A DNA stretch of 64,000 nucleotides. Origin: Lineus longissimus (Eukaryota; Nemertea; Pilidiophora; Heteronemertea; Lineidae). The notes beneath the pieces were generated by a model. The model made no database searches. It was not told the origin of the DNA and worked only from the letters and a program-made list of their open reading frames with translations. The position numbers and the translations under genes are program-made. Below, in pieces: positions 24,101 through 35,552 of the stretch. The DNA lies in contig NC_088314.1 of assembly GCF_910592395.1 (NCBI RefSeq), forward strand, positions 992,001 through 1,056,000. Direction: 5' to 3'. The stretch's first letter is position 1. Each line of letters opens with the position of its first letter.

Positions 24101-27100
24101 CAAGATAGGGGTCTACTGGTCATACAATGCTGTCCTTCTACCAAGATAGGGGTCTACTGGTCATACAATGCTGTCCTTCTACCAAGATAGGGGTCTACTG
24201 GTCATACAATGCTGTCCTTCTACCAAGATAGGGGTCTACTGGTCATACAATGCTGTCCTTCTACCAAGATGGGGGTCTACTGGTCATACAATGCTGTCCT
24301 TCTACCAAGATAGGGGTCTACTGGTCATACAATGCTGTTCTTCTACCAAGATAGGGGTCTACTGGTCATACAATGCTGTCCTTCTACCAAGATAGGGGTC
24401 TACTGGTCATACAATGCTGTCCTTCTACCGAGATAGGGGTCTACTGGTCATACAATGCTGTCCTTCTACTAAGATAGGGGTCTACTGGTCATACAATGCT
24501 GTCCTTCTACCAAGATAGGGGTCTACTGGTCATACAATGCTGTCCTTCTACCAAGATAGGGTCTACTGGTCATACAATGCTGTCCTTCTACCAAGATAGG
24601 GGTCTACTGGTCATACAATGCTGTCCTTCTACCAAGATAGGGGTCTACTGGTCATACAATGCTGTCCTTCTACCAAGATAGGGGTCTACTGGTCATACAA
24701 TGCTGTCCTTCTACCAAGATAGGGGTCTACTGGTCATACAATGCTGTCCTTCTACCGAGATAGGGGTCTACTGGTCATACAATGCTGTCCTGCTACCAAG
24801 ATAGGGGTCTACTGGTCATACAATGCTGTCCTTCTACCGAGATAGGGGTCTACTGGTCATACAATGCTGTCCTTCTACCAAGATAGGGGTCTACTGGTCA
24901 TACAATGCTGTCCTTCTACCAAGATAGGGGTCTGCTGGTCATACAATGCTGTCCTTCTACCGAGATAGGGGTCTACTGGTCATACAATGCTGTCCTTCTA
25001 CCAAGATAGGGGTCTACTGGTCATACAATGCTGTCCTTCTACCAAGATAGGGGTCTACTGGTCATACAATGCAGAGGACATTGAACGAGTTGTGTTTTGA
25101 TGAATGTGTCGTGAATTGACCGTTGCATTGATTTTTCAGCGTTTGCTCCATCGTTTGCCAAGCGTCCGATGTCGCCCATCACATATGCTGCTATGGACGG
25201 CAAGGCTACTCTCATCTGTAACCCAGAATCTGCACCAGAAGCAGTCAAAACATGGTACAAGGACGGCCAGCGTATGTCCGTGTCGGGGGAACTTGCTGCC
25301 AGGATTCATGTGTTAAGGAATGGTAACTTGGAGCTGACCAAGATTGTCGCGGAGGATCAAGGAAGTTATATGTGCATGGCAGAGAATAGCTTGGGAAAGG
25401 CTAGCAACACTGGCTCTCTGCTTGTATTGTGTAAGTATGCCTTCATAAATGATCTGCTCGGTCAGAAATAGGCTCTGGGCTCCAGGCAGATGTTTGCTGT
25501 TCCGTTGAGGTGATTGTGCACAGAGTTACCATAGACGGGATGTACGACAGGTAACATTGGCTAAGAATTGATCGGGGGACATTCACTTCAGAACATATCG
25601 TTCTCAAGCAAAGGCCTTCTGAGTTATTTTGAGAAGATTTCATCATGAAGAGAAGAACTCCAGTGTGAAATCATGATTATTAGACCAGTTCATCTACTTT
25701 TCTACTCGACCAAAATCACTTCTAAGCAACTTCGCACCAACTCAGGAAACTTATATAACTTAAATAACCGTTTCCTGGGGGAAAACTCCATTCTATTTTT
25801 GTACACAATATCAATGCTTTCCCTTTCTCCATTCTTAGCAAAATCTGTGATCACTGTCAAGCCATTGAGTCAGATCGTGCGTCAAAATGAGTCTGTCCAA
25901 CTCACATGTGAGGCTTATGTCGATCCCTCGCTTGACTTCACCTATGTGTGGGAACTGAATGGCTTCCCCATTGATCTTGACTTCAATGAGGACTGGAGGT
26001 TGAAACAGTATCGCAACTTGGACAGGTATAAAAGGGTAAGCTCTGCTTGCATAAGTCATCCAACTTTCGTCAGCTTTTTTGTGTTTTCTTGTATTTAGAT
26101 GGTTTGTAACAGTTTTCATGTGTGAACCATTCAATGAGAGGGAGCCATCCATGTTGAGATGGTAGACCTTTTGATGAAAAAACGGTTGATATAAATACTT
26201 ATGTCAATATTTCCTTTGTCTTAGGGTACTGGTGCAGCATGGGGTGATCTCTTTATCCATAACATCACATATAAAGAGGCTGGGATCTATAAATGCATCG
26301 CTTTGACACCACAGGATGAGGCAACAGCAGAGGCCAATGTGACTGTAATAGGTAAGCTTCAACACTTTATAGGCCCATGTTTTGATATTTTAGAACTCCG
26401 CCCCAGTCGACACTGAGGTGGTTGGGTTTGATTTCTGGTCAGGCCATTGATGCTGATGGCAGGACCTGTACAAACGGTGTGTAACCCGCCATAATGTGTT
26501 CATCTCCCTGAACATCCGGGCATCAAGTTTCTACTTGGGCTCTGTTTAAATTCAAGATGGCGCCCGATTGGTATTTCATGCGTTACGTTTTATTCTAGGT
26601 GTTCCCGGTGAACCTGCAGGCCTGGTTGGTATCGAGGGCAGTCTCACATCGTCGTCAATACAACTGACCTGGTCAGCTGGAACAAATCACGGAGCCCTAC
26701 TCACAAGCTACACGGTGGAGGCACACTCCAATCTCAACCCTAAATGGCATGTTGTCAAAACCAACATTTGCCCCTGGTATGGTGACCCGACATCACTGAC
26801 AAAAGGTGAATGTCGAGAGATGACGCCACTGGAAAAGGAGGAAAGTCGACCTGGTGAGATATATTTGAATGTTTTGTTAGATGTGTTCCGTTCGACCTAT
26901 AGGTCATCATGTTGGCCACTTCTTCTACATTATGAGTTGACGCTATTGGACCAGTTTAGGAGTGCCTGAGCAAAAAGATCATCTTGCGTGTAATGGCTGT
27001 GTCTGCTGATTCATTCTCATTCAATGCAACATGACCAAAATTGGGTTTGTGGTGTCTGCTGTACCTGTCAAATAAAACACATTTTTTGGGCATTTCTTTT

Positions 27101-30100
27101 CCAGTAAAATAAGAACATGCGTCCTCGAAAATGTTCCCAGCGTCACTGAGACGAGCGTGGTCCTCCTGTGCAAGTCTGGAGTGAACCACTCGACAGATGT
27201 TTCCTCTAACTATAAATGCTTTCCTCTTCCAGAACTCCTCTAACTATAAATGCTTTCCTCTTCCAGAACTCCTCCAGGAGAAAGATCGACTCAAAACAAC
27301 TGTGACGGGACTATTGGCATATAATTCCTACATGTTCCGAGTTATCGCCTATAACACGTATGGTTCTGGAGACCCAAGTCATCCTTCTTGTAAGTCTGCA
27401 TTTACTCTGTATATGCCATACTAGTAGTTTACTCTCGTGATAGTGCCTGAAGAAGGCCCTTATTTAGGGCCGAAAATTTGAACTTTTTGTATGACTTCAT
27501 CTCAATACATATCATGTGTTCATACAAGGTGCTGTTTATTTATTGGCTTCTTGTAAGTCCGATAAGATTTCTTCTTGATAAGTTTAACTTGTTATACAGG
27601 AATCTTCTTGATTGGTTAGTGGGTTAAAGTGGTTACCATCCGCTTGACAGGTCTCAACACAACATGCTCTCATTTCTGACTGAATTCTTCTCAGAACTAG
27701 AAGGAATGAAAACCTTGCTCTTCATGAATACAAGTCTCACCTAATCAAGCTAACTGTGTGGAGGTCTGTGACATTGGGGGGAGCTTTGAAAACATATCTG
27801 AAAGTGAGAAATTGGAAAGGCATTGAAAAAAAAGGAGTAGCCTAAAGTGCTAATCTCCTGGCAGAAGGGTGTAGTCACAACCAACCTGTACAATAATTTG
27901 TTGTCTGCTTCTTTCTGCAGCGATCTATACCACCAGGCCTGACAAGCCTTTTGTCATCCCAAGGAATCTTGGTGGTGGAGGCGGGAAGGTAGGGACACTC
28001 ACCATCACATGGGATCCTCTCCCGGTGAACGAGCACAACGGACCAGGTCTCATGTATCGTGTCTTCTTCAGAAGGGCGGACATCAGCAATCAAGATAAGG
28101 ATACAAAGGTAGGAGCAGAGGAGTCTTCTAATCAAAAAGGAGTTCTCCCACACACACACCTAAAGCGGTGTCTACTCGCTCCTGACTCATCATCAGAAAG
28201 AACACGGCCAAAACTTCACCTGCAGCTTGATGTGGAGCGGGGTCCTGGGGGCTTACATCCACATACATCGGCCTGTTTCCCTCTCAGTATCACAAACATC
28301 TCCGGGCCTTTCTAAGTCCTTGACACGGCCTGTTGCTGACGGTCTCTGATGTGGACAGAATGCTGCAAAAACATGACAACCCAAGCTCACTGTTGTTGAT
28401 AAATTGTTATCAATCTTTCGATTTGATAAGGGAAATCTTGAGGCTGAAATAGACTTGTCCTTTTTCATTTGCCATGTGTTAAGTGGTTAGAATGAATTGG
28501 AAATATTTGAAATTTAATAAGCAAATGCAGTGTCTCATAGTGATTCTGTTTATTTCCAGGTTGAAGTAAAACATCCCACAGCAATGTATACAGAGACAAT
28601 TGGAGCCCTCAACTTCTACTTGCCATACAATGTGAGGATTCAGGCATTTAATGACATGGGGAATGGACCCATTTCTGAGTGGGTGCAGATTTACTCTGCT
28701 GAAGGAAGTGAGTAAAAAAGTTTCTGATTTATGTTGAAATTGTCCCGACCCGTTAGGTCATATGGTATTAGTACCGGGTATTACAGTTAACTTCTTTATT
28801 TTTGAGGGCCAGTCAAATACGGTGCCCAAAGCTTTAAGTCAACCCAAAGAATAATGCCATTTGTGTTTCAATCTAAAATGTAATAAAGGGCATAGGGACT
28901 TCTTGTATTGTATGGTAGAAGACTGTCCCTGGTTCTCTTCCCATGATTTTAGAAGAATTTGAGTAAACTGGTAAGATTTTTGTTTTCTGTGGCTTTGTAT
29001 AAAAGTATGAAAAATGAAGACTAGTACGGAGTAGTCAAGAAATGAATTGCGTGGGGAGACTGCTAGTCAGCATCATCTCAACGTTGACCTCAACCCTTCT
29101 GCTGTAGCTGTCTTTCTTGTTGTGATGTATTCTTTATGACTTTCATTGTCTTTCAGTGCCTGTTGCAACTCCGATGAATGTCCGTGCACGAGGTTATAAT
29201 TCGTCTGCGCTTGAGGTCCTCTGGGACATGGTGCCTGACACTCGCGAAGGTGTCAAGGGCCGTGTCATGGGATACAGGGTACGCATAGACTCATATGACA
29301 ACAATTATTTGGGCAAAAAAAGAGTAACACCTCTGTCATCACTCCTACAGATTTCCATGGCATGGTGCTTGAAACACGAAACTCATGAGGTGGTGTGACT
29401 GTGAGGATGTCGTTAGAATCCGAGGGATCCATAGCACTTGATTCACTCAATGCAATGTACTTTGACTTGAACAACCACCATGGAAAAGTTAATATCCAAC
29501 TTCTCTGATCATTATATTGCATGCTTCCCTTGTTTTCAGATTAACTACTGGAAGAAGGATATTGAAAACGAAATGGATGATTACATCCGGCAGACTATCC
29601 TAAACCAGACGGACCGTGGCAAGATCATTGGTCTCCGTCCCAACCAGTATTACGAGCTGAATGTGATGGTCTTCAATAATGCCGGCAATGGGCCCAAGAG
29701 TGCTATGCGATATGAGAGGACTTGGAGGAATGGTAAGTCAGGCATCGCGACATATTTCATTGACCAATCTGAGTAAGCTTAAAGGGAACTGGAACCGCCG
29801 AGCGATTTATTCAACTTTTCGACTTTCACCGCCCGAGAAAGTCAAACTTCCCACTTCCTATTCGAGTTCAGATTTGTAGCTCCGCCCCCAGTGCCCGAGC
29901 ATGCACAGTTCAATTTGTTATTATTGAGAATCATGTGAGAATCACGTGAGTCATGCGATCTTTCATTCATGAGTTTTCGTAGTAAATTCCATAGTAGTGA
30001 CGTCACTCAATGATTGACAGCTAGGCGCCATGTTTCATTCATGCCTTGTTCTGATCACCCGATACGCGGGAAATGAAAACGAGGTCATACGAACTGGCTT

Positions 30101-32023
30101 GGCGGTTTCAGTTCCCTTTAACATCGTGCTGAAGCATTTCAACCTTGACCTCATTTCCGTGGTCACAGATGTCTAACTCGAAAAAGTTTCACTGATAGCG
30201 GCACGCAAGAATGAAGAATGAATCCCAACAAAAGCCATTTTGTCTTTATATTTTAGCTCCTCAAGATCCACCAAGGAATGTCAAGGTTAAATATTTGACA
30301 GACAAATCGATCAGCGTTCACTGGCGAGGAGTTAGTATTTCTAATAAGGAGGAACCACTAGAAGGTTACATTGTAAGTTCATCTTCACAGAGTACAGATA
30401 CAACCTTCTTAACTTATTTCAAAGAGATGGTGTTCACAAACAACTATTGAACTAATTTCATCAAGCAATCTCGAATTCCTTGAGCTTTAATTCCATGGGT
30501 AGTGATTTAGATTGGTACAAATGTTTGTTTCAATCTTTGAATCTCGCATTGAACAGTATTGTTGTATTCATGTTGAGTGAAATCCTGCTGGCTTTGTTCC
30601 TTTAAGCTTATCCCTAATGGATTAACCCCTTGCCGTATTTTTAGGTTCGTTACTGGCCTGCTGGAGAATCAATGGTAAACGCCATTGATCATTACGCAGG
30701 GAAGGTAGTGGATTCCGTTCTGACCAATCTGGAGCCTGCCCCGACGCGTTACTATCTGCGAGTGCTAGGCTACAGCCGCGGAGGATTTGGCAAGATGAGC
30801 TCACCTATCTTACAGCTCCAAATAGGTCAGTCCATTCTTAGTCAAGTTAACTTCTCATGTCCTTTCTGTTCATGCCATCTCGTCTTTGCCAGTCTGGTTG
30901 GCCAATGGTGCTCTGACATCAAGGATGTTATCTCTGTGTTGATCAATGCTCTCATAGTAAACACAGAGTCACTCAAGTCAAGCTCCAACCCTGGCCCTAT
31001 GTGTCACCCTGGCCCTAAGTGTCACCCTGGCCCTAAGTGTCAACCTAAGTGTCACCCTGGCCCTAAGTGTCACCCTGGCCCTATGTGTCACCCTGGCCCT
31101 AAGTGTCACCCTGGCCCTAAGTGTCAACCTAAGTGTCACCCTGGCCCTAAGTGTCACCCTAAGTGTCACCCTGGCCCTAAGTGTCACCCTAAGTGTCACC
31201 CTGGCCCTAAGTGTCACCCTAAGTGTCACCCTGGCCCTAAGTGTCACCCTAAGTGTCACCCTGGCCCTAAGTGTCACCCTAAGTGTCACCCTGGCCCTAA
31301 GTGTCACCCTAAGTGTCACCCTGGCCCTAAGTGTCACCCTAAGTGTCACCCTAAGTGTCACCCTGGCCCTAAGTGTCACCCTAAGTGTCACCCTAAGTGT
31401 CACCCTAAGTGTCACCCTGGCCCTAAGTGTCACCCTAAGTGTCACCCTGGCCCTAAGTGTCACCCTAAGTGTCACCCTGGCCCTAAGTGTCACCCTAAGT
31501 GTCACCCTGGCCCTAAGTGTCACCCTAAGTGTCACCCTGGCCCTAAGTGTCACCCTAAGTGTCACCCTGGCCCTAAGTGTCACCCTGGCCCCAAGTGTCA
31601 CTTGAGAAATGTCGACCATTATATGTGTCAGTGATGTGACAAGGTAATTTCAGATAATTGTACCTCCAAACCAGATAGGTTTCGGCAGATTGAGTCGTTT
31701 TGCCATGGAAGTAATTCATCTTGTAGAAAGCTCCGAAAGATGACCTCCAGTAGAAGGCACTCGGTCAGCCGTACACAGTGACATGGACTGATCCCATACG
31801 AGCTGACTAAAGAACAATGCTACAACATGGCTCAGAACAATCAGCCTTTTTGGTGTCATGTGGTTATTGTCAAACACTTGTAATCATTGAACTTTTGCCT
31901 GTATTTTCAGGTCCTGGACCATATTTATACGTCAACCCGAAGCCAGGATCCGCGGGGCACCTGCAGCCATGCCTTTTACTTATCTCCTTTTCTATCTTGG
32001 CACTTTTCAAATATCTGTTATAG
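18148..32023 (+). CDS. Cont: Contactin with C-type-lectin-like domain, GPI-anchored cell-adhesion protein
   Basis: Neural and septate-junction type adhesion receptor of the Ig superfamily, held on the outer membrane leaflet by GPI. Coding exons: 18148-18217, 20344-20438, 20602-20687, 21075-21352, 21617-21991, 22134-22229, 22371-22686, 22959-23158, 23476-23766, 25140-25430, 25839-26035, 26225-26351, 26599-26853, 27267-27389, 27921-28108, 28560-28707, 29157-29278, 29540-29732, 30257-30372, 30645-30825, 31911-32023. They sum to 3,861 nt (1,286 residues plus stop) with every phase matching. Residues 1-22 are a signal peptide (MKVLVVLTAFVVLVSTNTN). The lectin-like domain covers about 24-176 (CPNLW, TCYRF, KYC, AFICE). 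Ig1-6 cover about 177-807, with YQCAA, YFCIA and YTCRV strands. FN3 1-4 cover about 808-1249. The C-terminus is a GPI signal (LLLISFSILALFKYLL). The lectin domain lacks an evident WND calcium site and one usual cysteine, so sugar binding is doubtful. Drosophila contactin shares this unusual architecture. Confidence 0.95.
18218..20343. other. Contactin intron 1 (2.1 kb)
   Basis: No exon recognised. Contains the SINE at about 19694-19908. The rest is unremarkable AT-rich intron sequence with several AGGCCT-rich short motifs near the donor. Confidence 0.6.
19694..19908 (+). mobile_element. tRNA-derived SINE
   Basis: The head resembles a decayed tRNA: GTGGCCTGGTTGTTAAAGTG as box A, then GACCAAGCAGTCGTGTG and a worn box B (GTGTTGTATCCC). 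After a tRNA-unrelated body it ends in AAAAGTGCTATATAAGAAAT, a tail type (AAAGCGCTATATAA) common to many animal SINEs. It lies in sense orientation in contactin intron 1. Confidence 0.6.
23925..25071. repeat. 41-bp minisatellite, 28 copies
   Basis: Unit CTGTCCTTCTACCAAGATAG plus 21 more bases (ending CATACAATG), repeated head to tail. The array length of 1,147 bp is 28 x 41 minus the single-base deletion visible near 24557. Copies differ at only a few positions (for example CCGAGATAG, CTAAGATAG), so the array is very homogeneous. It fills most of the contactin intron between the Ig4 exon (ends 23766) and the Ig5 exon (starts 25140). Open frames through it are repeat artefacts. Confidence 0.97.
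27203..27270 (+). repeat. 34-bp tandem duplication carrying a second 3' splice site
   Basis: A 34-bp stretch spanning a polypyrimidine tract, the acceptor AG and the first exon bases of contactin coding exon 14 is duplicated in tandem. Acceptor AGs are at 27231-27232 and 27265-27266. Only the second keeps frame. Use of the first would read GAA CTC CTC TAA and stop at once. Confidence 0.9.
29779..30121. mobile_element. TTAA-flanked MITE in contactin intron
   Basis: A 343-bp element with terminal inverted repeats of about 21-25 bp. The left end is TTAAAGGGAACTGGAACCGC and the right end is its complement with one mismatch. TTAA lies at both boundaries (29779-29782, 30118-30121), suggesting a piggyBac-type target. 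The interior is non-coding. It lies between the FN3-3 exon (ends 29732) and the FN3-4 exon (starts 30257). Confidence 0.75.
30989..31600. repeat. 12/18-bp composite minisatellite in the last contactin intron
   Basis: Alternating units AAGTGTCACCCT (12 bp) and AAGTGTCACCCTGGCCCT (18 bp), about 40 units in 612 bp. The first copies carry variants (TATGTGTCA, AAGTGTCAAC). Because both unit lengths are multiples of three, frames stay open on both strands. On the plus strand it reads as Cys-His-Pro-Gly-Pro-Lys repeats, in frame with the preceding contactin exon if the intron is retained. Confidence 0.97.
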
Positions 32024-33420
32024 AACCTAACAGATTTGGTGATAATCCTAGGGCCTTATGCTGCTAATGCAGTCAAATGAAGTTTCAATGGGGGGGGGGG
32101 GGGGGTTAACACTGTCCTTGTAATATTTTAAACAGTATGCCGAAGTTCAAGAATTTGTTCTAGTAGGTTCATATCAGAGCAGTTAAACTGAGGCAATAGC
32201 AAAAATGTATAAAGTTTTGTAACAGAACTTAGTGAAGTTCATAGTTAGTTACTGATTTCTGCTTTCCAAATCCTAATCCATCCTGTTAAGACTGTTTCAC
32301 CGTCCACCACTCTGTCTTGATTGTGGCTTATCCGTCTTGATTTTGACACATTCCATCTTCACTGTGACTCATCCATCTTGATTGTAACGGATGTCTTCTT
32401 CATTGTGACACATGAGGTCTGATTGTGATGTTCTCCTTATGAAAATACGATCACAATATACTGGTTGTGTCTTCAACTCAACGGCTCAAAGTCTTCATAC
32501 ATTCCAGTCGAGAAAAAAGTCAACCAGTATTCAATTTCATTTCACTTTTTTCATGACGAAGTTTTAAAGTGAGATGAGTGCAGGTGTCTTGTGTAAGCTA
32601 AGAGTATCATGTAAATATTGCTTGTTGAGGCGCTTGATGTGTAGTCTTTTATAATCCTAGCATTTATTCCGATCATGTACTAGCTGTGCCCTTTTAACAT
32701 TCTGTTTTAATAGATGTAGATTGATTAAGGAATTTGTACAAAATTGAATTATCAAATGATTTATATGTGTATATGTACAGATTCTTATGTATATAAAGCT
32801 AATGGAGTCCAAGACATCATTATGAAATTAATGCCTTCATCATGATTTACCTTCAGAACGCTAGGTCATTTTGGTTCCTGTTGTTAGATGTTTTATGACC
32901 TACTGTAAAATCACTCAGGAGCAGTTGCGACAGTGTGTTATAATCAATAGCATATCTCTTCTCATATGATTTGGTAACACAAATCAACAACTGTCCATTA
33001 GAAGTTTGCAAAATGTAAACAATTATATTCTACTTATCAACTTTGTTACATTCCTGCCATGTCTAATTCCATCCAAAATTTCTAACTATAAGACATTCCA
33101 GATATCGTAGAGCAGCATATCTTCTAGTGTCTAGTGTAACACGGGTACTAGCCTCTTGCATTCACTCTGTGTCTGAGTCTTTGAGTCATTGATGCTGTAC
33201 TGTACACCTTAGTATTCTTGTCTGACAGCATGGATCACACCGAATGTATTGTACTGTACAGAGGGAAAAGTCCATCGTAGAATCTATGTAGGCCTGTGAT
33301 AAAAACTATGATGATTATCACAACCCATGTTTTACATCGGATCACAACACCACAGGAACTGTTTATAACTTTTTATACAAACCATATATGTATGATAATT
33401 ATAATAAAAGCTAAAATTCA
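32024..33420 (+). other. Contactin 3' UTR
   Basis: Follows the TAG stop and contains no further coding sequence that I recognise. It includes a poly-G run at about 32090-32106 and a degenerate series of TTGATTGTG / TTCACTGTGAC motifs at 32300-32430. It ends near the poly(A) signal at 33403. The length is inferred from that signal and not from transcripts. Confidence 0.55.
33403..33408 (+). terminator. Poly(A) signal AATAAA, contactin
   Basis: AATAAA about 1.4 kb after the contactin stop, in an AT-rich context and followed by TTGTTGCG-type GT-rich sequence. It is the best-placed signal before the convergent gene. Confidence 0.55.
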
Positions 33421-33996
33421 CACAATTGTTGCGTATTGATTTGGACTCATACTTGGATTTCATCAGAGCGATCAACAGTGCCGACAAGCTCTCCTTCAGG
33501 TGTTAGCTCAATGAAATGTACAGCTCTTGGCATCATTGGGATTCTACCATGTGTCTGGACAAGAGGTCCTTTGTTGTTGGTCTGGTGTCCTGGACAGCCA
33601 CAACAATGAGTCCATACTAAGCACTGAGCATTTCAGTTCAGTGAGGGAGAACACTTGCCACAGTATCAGTTGAACTCTAGGACATGCACTTGTTGTCTTG
33701 TTTCAAATAGGAATGGTTTGCAATGCTCGGGAACAAGGAAGTTTGCCCTCCCCTGGATATAACTGCCATTGTGTATTGCATCAACCTGTTTCAACCATTG
33801 TCAGCAAGGAGCTGGATGTCATTTGGTGCAAACACTCACTTCTACCTAATTTGCCAGAAGACCATACTAGTTCAGGCTTTCTTCGAGAAGATCTCTACCT
33901 AGCCTTCCTGTTGTATGGATTGAAATGACAAAGACAGAGGGTCAAAATGCCGTCGCAACATGTAGAAATGAAAACACATGTATTTGTGATCATACA

Positions 33997-34002
33997 TTTA
34001 TT
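33997..34002 (-). terminator. Candidate poly(A) signal of the minus-strand three-tail gene
   Basis: AATAAA on the minus strand, 1.4 kb downstream of the most distal alternative stop (35442) and 0.6 kb from the convergent contactin signal. The 34003-35441 interval shows no coding exon and would be 3' UTR. An ATTAAA variant near 35050 is an alternative. Confidence 0.35.
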
Positions 34003-35441
34003 CATTGCATGAAAAATATGGAACACCAAAAGTAAATTGCAAGTATTTACAAAATATACATTTAGAATTCAGTCTTCAACATGGAGTTATGATACATTTG
34101 TTAGTACAATAATGATATTGTGACGATTTCTGGTCAACACACAGGGTCACTTTAGTGAGAAGCAAAAGCATTAAGGTATGTTAGGGACGGAATTTTGATT
34201 ATACGATACAATATCTTACTCTGTGTGTTGTTAATCGGAGAATGTAACTGAACTCGTAGCTCAGTTATGGACTGAACGTCAGCAGAATATGCCCAGCTCC
34301 TCCCAGATATGGGAATGTCCCTGTGGGTATGGTACCCTTGTTCTCTTATTCTTTGTAATAGAAAAGTGTTACCACTGTCCACATTGAGCATACTGTGAGG
34401 ATTAATGTTTTGTTCAGTAAATTAGTAACCAACTGAAGCTCTCAGCCTGAGCACTGGAGCTCCAGCCAACAGCCAACCTAGGCTTACTGGAGAGGTTGAA
34501 GCTTAGGCCTTAGGCAATCAAAAGGAGGCCCAGAAATACTTGAAACGATCATTGGGGTGTCATGACACGATTTCGGAATTGAACACTAATGATTTCTTGT
34601 GCAAAACGAAAAAATACTAAAATTGCATTGTCTAAAAATCATCCAAAATTTTGTTTTTCACGCAAAAAAATCTAACCTAAACACGAAATAAGAGCATTAT
34701 AAACTTTCTACGTATCACAGAGTAGCCTGGGCTTGGATTAGTCTGCTGCCATGGTAACCATGTCTTTGCATTGAACATCTAGTAGTGCTGATTTTTTTTA
34801 TCAAAGTGAATAAATCTAGATGAGAAAAGATGATTTTCACACAAATGGCAATTTAAAGTGTCAGTGCTATGTCAAAAATAAATATTTCATTGAATCAACT
34901 TGATGATCTTCAAACGAGACATGTTTAGTGAGTGTCCCTCCCCCACTTTTCAGAACCATTGTCACCTCTGTTTCGGGACCACAACCACCCAACAGCAGTA
35001 ACCGCAAAAGCCCTCCAAATGTAATGGATTAAGTGTCATCAGGTCAAGTTTAATCCTCCTGAAGTCGTCTTCCCGCTTGCTGATAGTTTGTTCAGACACA
35101 GTACTGTTAATTCGTTCAGGAGCCGTTACAACTTTTGGGCATTGGCACTGGCTGATGCTCTTGCATGCTTCCCTCATGTTGTGAGTCTTGCTGCTGCACA
35201 CATAATTGTTGTGTTGACCAAATGACACTGCTGACCAAGGCCATGCTTGAGAAGGAAGCGTAGTAGACATGATTACAGAAGTAGGATTTTCATTTAGAAC
35301 ATCGTGACGGCCCCTGACCGAATTAACAGTAACTACGAAAGTCATCCAATTTCTGCTTCGGCTATTTCATGGAGCATGAAGTTACAATTGCAGCTGACCG
35401 ATTTGCAGTAGCTGGGAATCCATTGTAGTCAAAAAGAGTCT

Positions 35442-35552
35442 TTACTTCATTGAGCAGCTCCAGTTGATTGGGTTGTACTTGAGCAGCTCCTCCTCGTGTC
35501 TCCAGTTGAGGTAACGACTGCGGCGGTTCCAGTTCCATTGCTCCTCCATCAG
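35442..35552 (-). other. Alternative terminal exon C (distal)
   Basis: A 111-nt exon after a CTTGCAG acceptor (35553-35554). Thirty-six codons start LMEEQWNWNRRSRYLNW and end KYNPINWSCSMK before TAA at 35444-35442. It has the same length and phase as A and B, but its centre is the most diverged. Confidence 0.8.

Noticed and set aside
24168-24681. Plus-strand frames reading SFYQDRGLLVIQCC repeats
   Set aside because: They are frames through the 41-bp minisatellite inside a contactin intron. The unit is not a multiple of three, so the reading is an artefact of repetition.
30978-31619. 213-codon minus-strand frame of RVTLRARVTL repeats
   Set aside because: It is the antisense reading of the 12/18-bp repeat, open only because unit lengths are multiples of three. 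It has no splice or promoter context.
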